Shown here one piece after another: positions 1 to 5,255 of a DNA stretch of 6,542 nucleotides. The translations under genes and the position numbers were made by a program. Within the stretch, counting starts at the first letter, position 1, and every line of letters starts with the position of its first letter. Below the pieces are notes generated by a model. It searched no databases. It saw only the letters and a program-made list of their open reading frames with translations, and was not told where the DNA came from. The DNA comes from an uncultured Atopobiaceae bacterium. GTDB lineage: Bacteria; Actinomycetota; Coriobacteriia; Coriobacteriales; Atopobiaceae. The stretch spans positions 1 through 6,542 of the forward strand of contig CAJOGH010000056.1 in NCBI GenBank assembly GCA_905233865.1, given 5' to 3'.

Positions 1-103
1 ACCACACCCCGCTCTTATCGCCATAAGACATACCTGATGAGACAAATGGACAGAGCACTTGTCTCTTAAATTCTTTATAGATAAGAGCCAGGCGCTGCGG
101 GCA
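1..103. other. Gene-free region downstream of hspR with nested inverted repeats
   Basis: No coding region is supported here. The stretch is more AT-rich than the genes. It contains a 9-base inverted repeat (GCTCTTATC at 11-19 and GATAAGAGC at 80-88). Inside it are a 7-base inverted repeat (GAGACAA 39-45, TTGTCTC 59-65) and a small local hairpin (TCTTAT 13-18, ATAAGA 23-28, loop CGCC). None of the stems is followed by a clear T tract in the direction of hspR transcription, so a standard intrinsic terminator for the heat-shock operon is not evident. The structure could still act as a transcript-end or RNA-stabilising fold, which is inference. Confidence 0.6.
11..88. repeat. Nested inverted repeat (possible mRNA 3'-end structure)
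   Basis: The outer arms GCTCTTATC (11-19) and GATAAGAGC (80-88) are perfect reverse complements. The inner arms GAGACAA (39-45) and TTGTCTC (59-65) are perfect with a 13-base loop. The left outer arm can alternatively close a tetraloop hairpin with ATAAGA at 23-28. The two alternative pairings are visible in the sequence; a role in ending or protecting the heat-shock transcript is inferred only from position just after the hspR stop codon. Confidence 0.45.
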
Positions 104-523
104 CTACTCGTCCTGTGAGCTGCCCAAAAGCTTGCGCATGACCTGCTCGGGGCCAGCCCCCTCGTACGGCGCCAGCGCGGTGATCCTCTCGCGCATCCTA
201 AACTCGTGGACCTCGTCCTCAAGCTGGCGGACGCGCGCGCGAAGCTCGTCTATCTGGGCATCACGCTCGACCGCGCGCTCGCTCATGTCAAGGATGCGGA
301 CGACGCCGGCGAGGTTGATGCCCTCGTCGGTCAGGCGCGCGATCAGGTTGAGACGATCGATGTCAGACTGCGAGTACAGGCGCGTGTTACCGCGCGAGCG
401 ACCGGGCGTGACCAGCCCCTTTTGCTCGTAGACTCGCAGGGTCTGGGGGTGCATGCCGGTGAGCTCGGCGGCGACGCTGATCATGTAAAGCGGCTTGTCG
501 CGAGCGCTTTCCTCCTGTGCCAT
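104..523 (-). CDS. hspR: HspR, MerR-family heat-shock repressor
   Basis: Predicted 139-residue cytoplasmic DNA-binding repressor. In actinobacteria HspR, helped by DnaK as co-repressor, silences the dnaK operon (and often clpB) until unfolded proteins titrate DnaK away. The protein has a MerR-type helix-turn-helix at about residues 14-34 (MISVAAELTGMHPQTLRVYE), a wing with RSRGNTRLY at 42-50, and a charged helix at about 84-113 that probably forms a dimerising coiled coil. It contains no cysteine, which fits HspR rather than a metal- or redox-sensing MerR. The start at 523 is chosen over the longer open frame reaching 619 because GGGGAGG stands 4 bases before this ATG, homology begins right after it, and the longer version would overlap dnaJ. 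The gap to the dnaJ stop is 10 bases and the Shine-Dalgarno touches that stop codon, suggesting translational coupling. Being last in the operon implies autoregulation. Confidence 0.95.
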   Translation of the reverse strand: MAQEESARDKPLYMISVAAELTGMHPQTLRVYEQKGLVTPGRSRGNTRLYSQSDIDRLNLIARLTDEGINLAGVVRILDMSERAVERDAQIDELRARVRQLEDEVHEFRMRERITALAPYEGAGPEQVMRKLLGSSQDE

Positions 524-536
524 GCTTCCTCCCCTA
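524..536 (-). promoter_or_regulatory. hspR ribosome binding site overlapping dnaJ stop
   Basis: Read on the minus strand, the dnaJ stop TAG runs directly into GGGAGG and AAGC before the hspR ATG at 523. The Shine-Dalgarno therefore shares a base with the upstream stop codon. This decides the hspR start and suggests that ribosomes ending dnaJ re-initiate on hspR. Confidence 0.75.
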
Positions 537-1481
537 TGCCTTGCCCTGCGCGAGCAGGTCATCGATTTCCTTGCGGTACGTGCGGTTGTCGGCGTCGCGC
601 AGCTGCGTGAGCTGCTCACGCTCGCGCGAGGCGAGGCGCGTGGGCGTTCGGACCTCCACGGTCACGTACATGGCGCCCGTCGACCCCTTGCGGCGCACGT
701 TGGGCAGGCCCATGTCCTTGAAGCGGAAGCGCTTGCCCGTCTGGACCCCAGCCGGCACCTTGAGCTTGATCTTCTTGCCAGCCGGCGTAGGGATGGTGAC
801 CTCACAGCCCAGCGCGGCGTCGTAGACAGAGATGGGCAGCGCCACGTTGACGTCGGCGCCGTCGCGCTTGAATACGGGGTGCTCGGCCACGCGAGTTACC
901 ACCACGAGGTCACCACGAGGGCCGCCGGCCGTGCCGTACTCTCCGCGGCCGCGATAGCGCAGGCGGCCTCCGTCGACCGCGCCCGCGGGCACCTTGACTG
1001 TGATGGACTGGGTCTCGCCGGTGGAGGGGACCTTGTAGGTGACCTTGCGCGTCACGCCCTCAAAGGACTCCTGGGCCGTCACGTCCACATGAAGCGTGAG
1101 GTCGCCGCCCTTGGCGGGTCGCGGCGAGCGTCCGCGTGGCTGCTGGTTAAAGAAGGAACCAAAGTCAAAGCCACCAAAGGCGCCCTCGCCATTGCGAATG
1201 CTATTGAGGATGTCCTGGAAGTCCACGCTGCCCTGGCCGTACGAACTGTAGCCGCGCCCGGCGCCAGGGATGCCGCCAAAGGCCAGGAACTGGTCGTAGG
1301 TACGGCGCTTCTCCTCGTCGGAGAGGGTGTCGTAGGCCTCGGATATCTCCTTGAACTTGGCCTCGTCGCCGCCTGCGTCGGGATGGTACTTTTGCGCAAG
1401 CTTATGGAAGGCCTTCTTGATCTGATCGGGGGAGGCGTCGCGCTTGACCCCCAGGATGTCGTAGTAGTTCTTGTCGGCCAT
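534..1481 (-). CDS. dnaJ: DnaJ-family co-chaperone without zinc finger (class B, CbpA/DnaJ2-like)
   Basis: Predicted 315-residue cytoplasmic J-protein that stimulates DnaK ATP hydrolysis and delivers unfolded substrates. The J domain is at residues 1-68, with NYYDILGV at the start and the essential HPD at 33-35. A Gly/Phe-rich segment follows at about 69-111 (FGGFDFGSFF near its end). Two C-terminal beta-barrel substrate-binding domains run from about 125 to 285, with KGGDLTLHVDVT at the beginning. The CxxCxGxG zinc-finger repeats of classical DnaJ are absent, and the only cysteine is residue 226. The length is right for this class, so the finger is naturally missing rather than lost through a frameshift. 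The ATG at 1481 follows AGGGGAGG with a 6-base spacer. It lies third in the dnaK operon, 37 bases after grpE. The J-protein assignment is firm; whether it is the cell's main DnaJ cannot be told from this window. Confidence 0.95.
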   Translation of the reverse strand: MADKNYYDILGVKRDASPDQIKKAFHKLAQKYHPDAGGDEAKFKEISEAYDTLSDEEKRRTYDQFLAFGGIPGAGRGYSSYGQGSVDFQDILNSIRNGEGAFGGFDFGSFFNQQPRGRSPRPAKGGDLTLHVDVTAQESFEGVTRKVTYKVPSTGETQSITVKVPAGAVDGGRLRYRGRGEYGTAGGPRGDLVVVTRVAEHPVFKRDGADVNVALPISVYDAALGCEVTIPTPAGKKIKLKVPAGVQTGKRFRFKDMGLPNVRRKGSTGAMYVTVEVRTPTRLASREREQLTQLRDADNRTYRKEIDDLLAQGKA

Positions 1482-1518
1482 GGCGAGCCTCCCCTCTCAA
1501 TCGATGTGTGGCAGGAAC

Positions 1519-2322
1519 CTACTCCTGCTCGTTTGCCTTGCTGTCGTCGCCGTCGGCGTCCTGATCGGCCTCGGCTTCGGGCTCAGGCTCGGGCTCCTCC
1601 GCGGGGCGAGAAGGACCACCGTAGGTGACGGTGACCATCGCGGCGCGCAAGACCTTGCCGCCCATGCGGTAGCCCTTCTGGTACACGTCGGCGACGGTCT
1701 CCTCATAGGCATCGGTGTCCTCCACGCGGCCCACGGCCTGGTGGGACAGCGGGTCAAAGGGCTCGCCGGCAGGATCGATGACCTCGGCGCCCTCCTTGGC
1801 CAGCACGCCGACGAGCTTGGTGTGCACAGCCTCCACGCCCTCGGCAAACTGGGCGAGCGTCGCGTCGCCCTCCGTGCCGCGGGCGTGGGCGATGGCGCGC
1901 TCGAGGTCGTCGATGACGGGAAGCAGGTTCTCCACCAGCTTCTCCGTGGCGCGCTCGCGCTCGGCCAGGCGCTCGGAGGCGGTGCGGCGGCGGAAGTTCT
2001 CCCAGTCGGCCTGCAGGCGAGCCAGGCGATCGGTGGCCTCGCTCGCGCGGGCGTTGGCAGCGGCCTCGTTGTCCTGCGACTCCGCAAGCTGCGCGGCAAA
2101 CTTGTCGCGCTCGGCGCGGACGGCGTCGATGTCAGCCTCGATCTCCTGCTCCGCGGCAGCCTCGCCAGCAGCGCGGGCGGCCTCGACCATGGCCTCCTCG
2201 TCGAGCTCGGTGACGTCAGAGCCCTGGGGCTCGGCGGTGTCCGCCGAACCCTCCTCGGGCGTGTTCTCGTCGTCGGTGGTGACCTCGACCTTCATGTCCT
2301 TGTCCTTGTCGCTCGTGGCCAT
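1519..2322 (-). CDS. grpE: GrpE, nucleotide exchange factor for DnaK, with long acidic tails
   Basis: Predicted 267-residue cytoplasmic homodimer that releases ADP from DnaK and so resets the chaperone cycle. The N-terminal part to about residue 60 is acidic and low in complexity. A long helix of coiled-coil character follows (about 60-145), containing the family motif RLQADWENFRRR at 102-113 and LLPVIDDLERAI at 133-144. The beta-domain signature VEDTDAYEETVADVYQKGY occupies about 200-218 and is followed by KVLRAAMVTV. A second acidic tail rich in Glu, Pro and Asp fills about 238-267. Bacterial GrpE is usually near 180-220 residues, so the extra length comes from both disordered ends. The start at 2322 is supported by TAAGGAG with a 5-base spacer. 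That Shine-Dalgarno begins with the dnaK stop codon TAA, so coupling to dnaK is likely. Confidence 0.96.
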   Translation of the reverse strand: MATSDKDKDMKVEVTTDDENTPEEGSADTAEPQGSDVTELDEEAMVEAARAAGEAAAEQEIEADIDAVRAERDKFAAQLAESQDNEAAANARASEATDRLARLQADWENFRRRTASERLAERERATEKLVENLLPVIDDLERAIAHARGTEGDATLAQFAEGVEAVHTKLVGVLAKEGAEVIDPAGEPFDPLSHQAVGRVEDTDAYEETVADVYQKGYRMGGKVLRAAMVTVTYGGPSRPAEEPEPEPEAEADQDADGDDSKANEQE

Positions 2323-2334
2323 GAGGACTCCTTA
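2323..2334 (-). promoter_or_regulatory. grpE ribosome binding site built on the dnaK stop codon
   Basis: On the minus strand the sequence TAAGGAG (2334-2328) contains the dnaK stop codon TAA and a near-perfect Shine-Dalgarno. It is followed by TCCTC and the grpE ATG. The overlap fixes the grpE start and is a typical sign of translational coupling that keeps GrpE in proportion to DnaK. Confidence 0.8.
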
Positions 2335-4227
2335 GTTGTTGGACTCGTCGTCGACGACCTCGTAATCGGCATCCACGACGTCGTCGTTCGCGGGAGCAGC
2401 GTCTGCGCCGGCAGCGGCCTGGTCGTTGGTCTGCGAGTAGACGATGCTCGCCAGCTTGTGGCCAGCCTCCTGGAGCTTCTCGCTCGCGGCCTTGATGGCC
2501 TCGATGTCGGAGCCCTCGAGGGCGGTCTTGACCTCGGCCACGGCAGCGTCGACCTCGGACTTCACGTCAGCGGGGACCTTGTCGCCAAGCTCCTTGACGG
2601 TCTGCTCGGTGGAGTAGGCCAGCGAGTCGGCCTGGTTGCGGACCTCGATCTCGTCCTTCTTGGCCTTGTCCTCCTCGGCGTGGGACTCGGCGTCCTTGAC
2701 CATGCGGTCGACTTCCTCGTCGGAGAGCGCCGTGGAGCCGGAGATGGTGATCTGCTGGCTCTTGCCGGTGGCCTTGTCCTTAGCCGTGACCTTGACGATG
2801 CCGTTGGCGTCGATGTCAAAGGTGACCTCGATCTGGGGCACGCCACGGGGCGCGGCGGGAATGCCGGTGAGCTGGAACTTGCCCAGGCTCTTGTTGGACG
2901 CGGCCATCTCGCGCTCGCCCTGCAGGACGTTGATCTCAACGGAGGTCTGGTTGTCCGCGGCGGTGGAGTAGACCTCGGTCTTGGAGGTCGGGATGGTGGT
3001 GTTGCGGTCGATCATGCGCGTCATGATGCCGCCCATGGTCTCAACGCCCAGGGACAGCGGCGTGACGTCGAGCAGCAGGATGCCCGAGACGTCGCCAGTC
3101 AGGACGCCGCCCTGGACGGCCGCACCGTCGGCGACGACCTCATCGGGGTTCACGGACATGTTGGGCTGCTTGCCGGTCATGGTCTTGACCAGTTCCTGCA
3201 CCGCGGGCATACGAGAGGAGCCACCAACGAGGATGACCTCGGAGATCTCGGAGAGCTGGATGTTGGCGTCACGCAGGGCCTTGGTGACGGGCTCCTTGCA
3301 GCGGTCCAGCAGGTCGCGGGTGATCTTCTCGAACTCGGCACGCGTGAGCGTGTAGGCAAGGTTGAGGGGCTGGCCGTCCTTCATGCCAATGAAGGGCAGG
3401 TTGATGTCGGTCTGCTGGGCGCTGGAGAGCTCCTTCTTGGCAGCCTCGGCGGCCTCCTTGAGGCGCTGCAGGCTCATGGGTTCCTGACGAAGGTCAACGC
3501 CGTTGTCGGCCTGGAACTTGTCGGCCATCCAGTCGATCACGCGCTGATCCCAGTCATCGCCGCCCAGGTGGTTGTCGCCGTTGGTGGCAAGGACCTCAAA
3601 GACGCCGTCAGCAAGGTCCAGCAGGGACACGTCGAAGGTGCCGCCGCCCAGGTCAAAGACGAGGATCTTCTGCTCGGAGCTCTTCTTGTCCAGACCGTAG
3701 GCAAGGGCCGCGGCCGTGGGCTCGTTGACGATGCGCTGGACGTTGAGGCCGGCGATCTTGCCCGCGTCCTTGGTGGCCTGACGCTGGGCGTCGTTGAAGT
3801 AGGCCGGAACGGTGATGACGGCGTCGGTGACGGGCTCGCCCAGGTACTTCTCGGCGTCGGCCTTCATCTTGGACAGCGTCATGGCGCTGATCTGCTCGGG
3901 CGTGAAGTCCTCGCCGTCAATCTCGACGACGGCACGGCCGCCCTGGCCGCTCTTGACCTTGTAGGGAACCGTCTTGATCTCAGAGGAGACCTCGTCAAAG
4001 CGACGGCCCATGAAACGCTTGATGGAGAACACGGTGTTGGTGGGGTTGGTGACGGCCTGGTTCTTGGCGGCCTTGCCCACGACGCGGTCGCCGTCGCTAC
4101 GGAAGCCGATGACGGACGGGGTGGTGCGGTCGCCCTCAGCGTTGACGATGATGGTGGGCTCGCCGCCCTCCAGGACCGCCATTGCGGAGTTGGTCGTGCC
4201 CAGGTCGATTCCGAGGATCTTTCCCAT
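2332..4227 (-). CDS. dnaK: DnaK, Hsp70 chaperone
   Basis: Predicted 631-residue cytoplasmic ATP-dependent chaperone, complete and of normal length. The nucleotide-binding domain carries all three Hsp70 signatures: IDLGTTNS at 7-14, the phosphate-binding VFDLGGGTFDVSLL at about 190-203, and VILVGGSSRMPAVQE at 331-345. The interdomain linker LLLDVTPLSLG lies at about 384-394. The beta-sandwich substrate-binding domain extends to about 500 and the helical lid to about 600. The tail is acidic and ends in DADYEVVDDESNN, close to the conserved DnaK C-terminal motif. The region around residues 74-110 is short, lacking the insert of proteobacterial DnaK, as in Gram-positive bacteria. The ATG at 4227 follows AAGGAAGGA. 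It is the first gene of the dnaK-grpE-dnaJ-hspR operon, preceded by a leader of roughly 100 bases if the promoter proposed at 4329-4391 is right. Expected to be heat-inducible through HspR. Confidence 0.99.
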   Translation of the reverse strand: MGKILGIDLGTTNSAMAVLEGGEPTIIVNAEGDRTTPSVIGFRSDGDRVVGKAAKNQAVTNPTNTVFSIKRFMGRRFDEVSSEIKTVPYKVKSGQGGRAVVEIDGEDFTPEQISAMTLSKMKADAEKYLGEPVTDAVITVPAYFNDAQRQATKDAGKIAGLNVQRIVNEPTAAALAYGLDKKSSEQKILVFDLGGGTFDVSLLDLADGVFEVLATNGDNHLGGDDWDQRVIDWMADKFQADNGVDLRQEPMSLQRLKEAAEAAKKELSSAQQTDINLPFIGMKDGQPLNLAYTLTRAEFEKITRDLLDRCKEPVTKALRDANIQLSEISEVILVGGSSRMPAVQELVKTMTGKQPNMSVNPDEVVADGAAVQGGVLTGDVSGILLLDVTPLSLGVETMGGIMTRMIDRNTTIPTSKTEVYSTAADNQTSVEINVLQGEREMAASNKSLGKFQLTGIPAAPRGVPQIEVTFDIDANGIVKVTAKDKATGKSQQITISGSTALSDEEVDRMVKDAESHAEEDKAKKDEIEVRNQADSLAYSTEQTVKELGDKVPADVKSEVDAAVAEVKTALEGSDIEAIKAASEKLQEAGHKLASIVYSQTNDQAAAGADAAPANDDVVDADYEVVDDESNN

Positions 4228-4328
4228 GGTAGTTCCTTCCTTCTGCGGGCTCCGTGGCCCATTGTGGACGGGAGCCTGTCTTCGCGCGGAACCACGATGG
4301 CGCCACGCCGGCTCGTTTCTTAGTCCTT

Positions 4329-4391
4329 GTTATAACCCTTGCGTTGCCGTTCTATACAAAATCTAAGTCACATTCTAATAGATTTCTTCAA
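4329..4391 (-). promoter_or_regulatory. Probable dnaK operon promoter region
   Basis: The only markedly AT-rich block upstream of dnaK. On the minus strand it offers two -10 candidates: TATAGA at 4356-4351 (4 of 6 to TATAAT) and TATAAC at 4334-4329 (5 of 6). Neither has a strong -35 at 16-18 bases. TTAGAA (4378-4373) is 16 bases before the first, and TTGTAT (4359-4354) is 19 bases before the second. The palindrome GTTATAAC (4329-4336) overlaps the second candidate. I see no consensus HAIR (CTTGAGT-N7-ACTCAAG) and no CIRCE element. The promoter assignment rests on position and composition, so the exact start site is uncertain. Confidence 0.4.
4359..4385. promoter_or_regulatory. Inverted repeat, candidate operator for the dnaK operon
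   Basis: Perfect 7-base arms AAATCTA (4359-4365) and TAGATTT (4379-4385) are separated by 13 bases. The element lies just upstream of the -10 candidate TATAGA and would cover its -35 region, a usual place for repressor binding. The arms do not match the HAIR half-site CTTGAGT. It may be the site of HspR with a lineage-specific sequence, a site for another regulator, or chance in AT-rich DNA. Confidence 0.35.
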
Positions 4392-4467
4392 TCTCCACAC
4401 ACCAGGTTATCTAAGTACTAAGGCAAAAGGCATCTTTACCGCCCTCCACACCCTCCCCCACCTCGGC

Positions 4468-4477
4468 CGATAAGAGC
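4468..4477 (-). repeat. Inverted copy of the GCTCTTATCG motif
   Basis: CGATAAGAGC here is the exact reverse complement of GCTCTTATCG found at 11-20 and 4650-4659. It lies just left of the palindromic repeat cluster. Its function is unknown. Confidence 0.45.
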
Positions 4478-4517
4478 AGAAAGGTGCCTGGCCTCCGTCC
4501 CCAGGTATCTTTCAGGC

Positions 4518-4582
4518 TGCCACCCCAGCGCGTCATCTCGTGCTTTTCGCACCATTTCTGTTCGAACTGACGCTCCAGGGCA
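4518..4582. repeat. Palindromic intergenic repeat, unit 1 (imperfect)
   Basis: A left arm TGCCACCCCAGCGCGTCAT begins at 4518 and a right arm, the inverted and slightly shortened version TGACGCTCCAGGGCA, ends at 4582. Between them, the core includes a small hairpin GTGC-TTTTC-GCAC (4540-4552) and the sequence TTCGAAC. The right arm has lost about 3 bases relative to the full arm seen in the unit at 4694-4761. The two arms could form a hairpin in single-stranded DNA or RNA. This resembles REP/BIME-type or MITE-like intergenic repeats; the class is an inference. Confidence 0.7.
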
Positions 4583-4606
4583 CCACCCCAGCGCGTCACT
4601 TGGAAC
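4580..4606. repeat. Palindromic intergenic repeat, unpaired left half-unit
   Basis: CACCCCAGCGCGTCA recurs in the same orientation as the arm at 4518, followed by CTTGGAAC in place of TCTCGAAC. Its first bases overlap the right arm of unit 1, so the two units abut. No matching inverted arm is evident in the following 90 bases, which suggests a decayed or half element. Confidence 0.65.
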
Positions 4607-4649
4607 ATGCGGCACGTATTCCATGAAGAAGCGCAGGTAGGAGACGCAT

Positions 4650-4662
4650 GCTCTTATCGCCA
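4650..4662 (+). repeat. Second copy of 13-base motif GCTCTTATCGCCA
   Basis: Identical 13-mer to positions 11-23, on the other side of the heat-shock operon. An inverted 10-base copy lies at 4468-4477 and an inverted 9-base copy at 80-88. It sits between two palindromic repeat units. Its function is unknown. Confidence 0.5.
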
Positions 4663-4693
4663 AAGGTGAGGGATCGCCGATTTCGAACGAAAT

Positions 4694-4761
4694 TGCCACC
4701 CCAGAGCGTCATCTCGAACACGAAACGGCCCGATTGCACCAAATGACGCTCCGGGGTGGCA
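4694..4761. repeat. Palindromic intergenic repeat, unit 2 (nearly perfect)
   Basis: Arms TGCCACCCCAGAGCGTCAT (4694-4712) and ATGACGCTCCGGGGTGGCA (4743-4761) are reverse complements over 19 bases with a single mismatch (A at 4703 against C at 4752). They enclose a 30-base loop. This is the best preserved member of the family in the window and could form a very stable hairpin. It is preceded by a small AT palindrome ATTTCG-AA-CGAAAT (4680-4693). There is no T tract after the stem on either strand, so a terminator role is unlikely. It is probably a dispersed genomic repeat. Confidence 0.8.
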
Positions 4762-4830
4762 CCAGACCGCCCGTGCATGAACATGGCACATAAATACAAG
4801 CAACTTACTAGGAATTAGAGTTAACCAAAG

Positions 4831-4849
4831 TTGACTTCTTGCTGGTCAA
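4831..4849. promoter_or_regulatory. Inverted repeat TTGAC-N9-GTCAA upstream of the ferredoxin gene
   Basis: Five-base perfect arms TTGAC (4831-4835) and GTCAA (4845-4849) with a 9-base spacer, about 60 bases before the proposed -10 box. TTGACT also resembles a -35 element, but no good -10 stands 16-18 bases downstream. It may be an activator or repressor site; five-base arms can arise by chance. Confidence 0.25.
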
Positions 4850-4909
4850 TGCGCTTTTCTGGCGCGAGCAAACATTTTTTGCAATTGCCGCTCCATGCGC
4901 CATGATGCG

Positions 4910-4918
4910 TGTTATCCT
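4910..4918 (+). promoter_or_regulatory. Possible extended -10 promoter element of the ferredoxin gene
   Basis: TGTTATCCT matches the extended -10 form TGnTATnnT (4 of 6 in the hexamer plus the TG). No good -35 sits 17 bases upstream; the nearest TTG-type hexamer, TTGCCG at 4885-4890, is 22 bases away. Transcription would begin near 4925, giving a leader of roughly 58 bases. Confidence 0.35.
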
Positions 4919-4970
4919 CACGTCATAAACGGCGGCCACGACGGCACGCCCCGATGTACACAGCAATAAG

Positions 4971-4977
4971 AAGGAGG
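4971..4977 (+). promoter_or_regulatory. Strong ribosome binding site of the ferredoxin gene
   Basis: AAGGAGG is a perfect Shine-Dalgarno and is 5 bases before the ATG at 4983. It fixes the start of this very short gene and suggests high expression. Confidence 0.85.
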
Positions 4978-4982
4978 ACATC

Positions 4983-5171
4983 ATGTCTCACCCTGTCATC
5001 GATACCGACGAGTGCATCGCCTGCGGCGTCTGCGTCGACACCTGCCCCGCCGACGTCCTGTCCCTTGGCGATTCCAGCGCTGAGGTCACCGACGCCGACG
5101 CCTGCGTCGCCTGCGGTGCCTGCAAGGACGCCTGCCCCGCTGGCGCGATCACCGAGATCGCCGAGGACTAG
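4983..5171 (+). CDS. Small 2[4Fe-4S] ferredoxin (clostridial type)
   Basis: Predicted 62-residue soluble electron carrier. Two motifs C-x2-C-x2-C-x3-C-P are seen, at Cys 11, 14, 17, 21 and Cys 41, 44, 47, 51. In this family three cysteines of each motif plus the last of the other bind each cluster. The two halves (IACGVCVDTCPADV and VACGACKDACPAGA) are internal repeats, as expected for this ancient duplicated fold. The protein is acidic, has no signal peptide, and has the usual length for clostridial-type ferredoxins, which serve low-potential reactions such as pyruvate:ferredoxin oxidoreductase in anaerobes. The particular partner here is unknown. A perfect Shine-Dalgarno precedes it and a strong terminator follows, so it is probably a single-gene transcript. 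It is divergent from dnaK and convergent with the kinase gene. Confidence 0.95.
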   Translation: MSHPVIDTDECIACGVCVDTCPADVLSLGDSSAEVTDADACVACGACKDACPAGAITEIAED

Positions 5172-5193
5172 GCACAGCACATAGTCTCAGCTT

Positions 5194-5228
5194 GGGAGCC
5201 GGGCCCGCGCCTGGCTCCCTTTTTGTTT
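5194..5228 (+). terminator. Intrinsic terminator of the ferredoxin gene
   Basis: GGGAGCC (5194-5200) pairs with GGCTCCC (5213-5219). The stem extends inward by a G-T pair and three further pairs to a 4-base loop, about 11 base pairs in all, and is followed by TTTTTGTTT (5220-5228). It begins 22 bases after the ferredoxin stop. On the opposite strand there is no T tract after the stem, so it probably does not serve the convergent kinase gene efficiently. Confidence 0.92.
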
Positions 5229-5255
5229 GCGCGGAATCGGTGCGAGGTGACGCGC

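Larger units (their letters stand above)
4228..4982. other. Divergent intergenic region between dnaK and the ferredoxin gene
   Basis: No protein-coding gene or tRNA is supported in these 755 bases. From left to right it contains the GC-rich dnaK leader (4228-4320), an AT-rich stretch with the probable dnaK promoter and inverted repeat (4321-4420), and a pyrimidine-rich stretch on the plus strand (4439-4463, mostly C with some T and A). A cluster of palindromic repeats (4518-4761) and an AT-richer segment leading into the ferredoxin gene (4785-4982) follow. Short open frames on the minus strand here (about 65-87 codons) contain repeated peptides such as MTRWGG. These are simply the translated DNA repeat and are not convincing proteins. 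Confidence 0.7.

Noticed and set aside
524..619. N-terminal extension of HspR to an upstream start at 619
   Set aside because: The extra 32 residues overlap dnaJ, are Arg/Ser-rich out-of-frame shadow sequence, and a proper Shine-Dalgarno stands before the ATG at 523.
495..1628. A 377-codon plus-strand open frame opposite dnaJ
   Set aside because: It mirrors the third-position GC bias of dnaJ; the sequence is Ala/Arg/Leu-rich without family features.
1471..4323. A 950-codon open reading frame on the plus strand, antisense to dnaK and grpE
   Set aside because: Long antisense frames opposite dnaK are a known by-product of GC-rich codon bias. The translation is low in complexity (Leu, Gly, Val, Asp), shows no domain, has no evident Shine-Dalgarno, and covers two well-identified genes.
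4320..4420. CIRCE element (HrcA operator)
   Set aside because: No TTAGCACTC-N9-GAGTGCTAA or close variant was found, and no hrcA gene is in the window.
4518..4761. CRISPR array
   Set aside because: The units are irregularly spaced, alternate in orientation and have no constant spacer length; no cas gene is present.
4694..4761. Intrinsic terminator
   Set aside because: The stem is strong, but the loop is 30 bases and no T tract follows on either strand.
4411..4799. Small minus-strand open frames with repeated MTRWGG-like peptides
   Set aside because: The repeated peptide is the translation of the palindromic DNA repeat; the frames overlap each other, with no Shine-Dalgarno or known domain.
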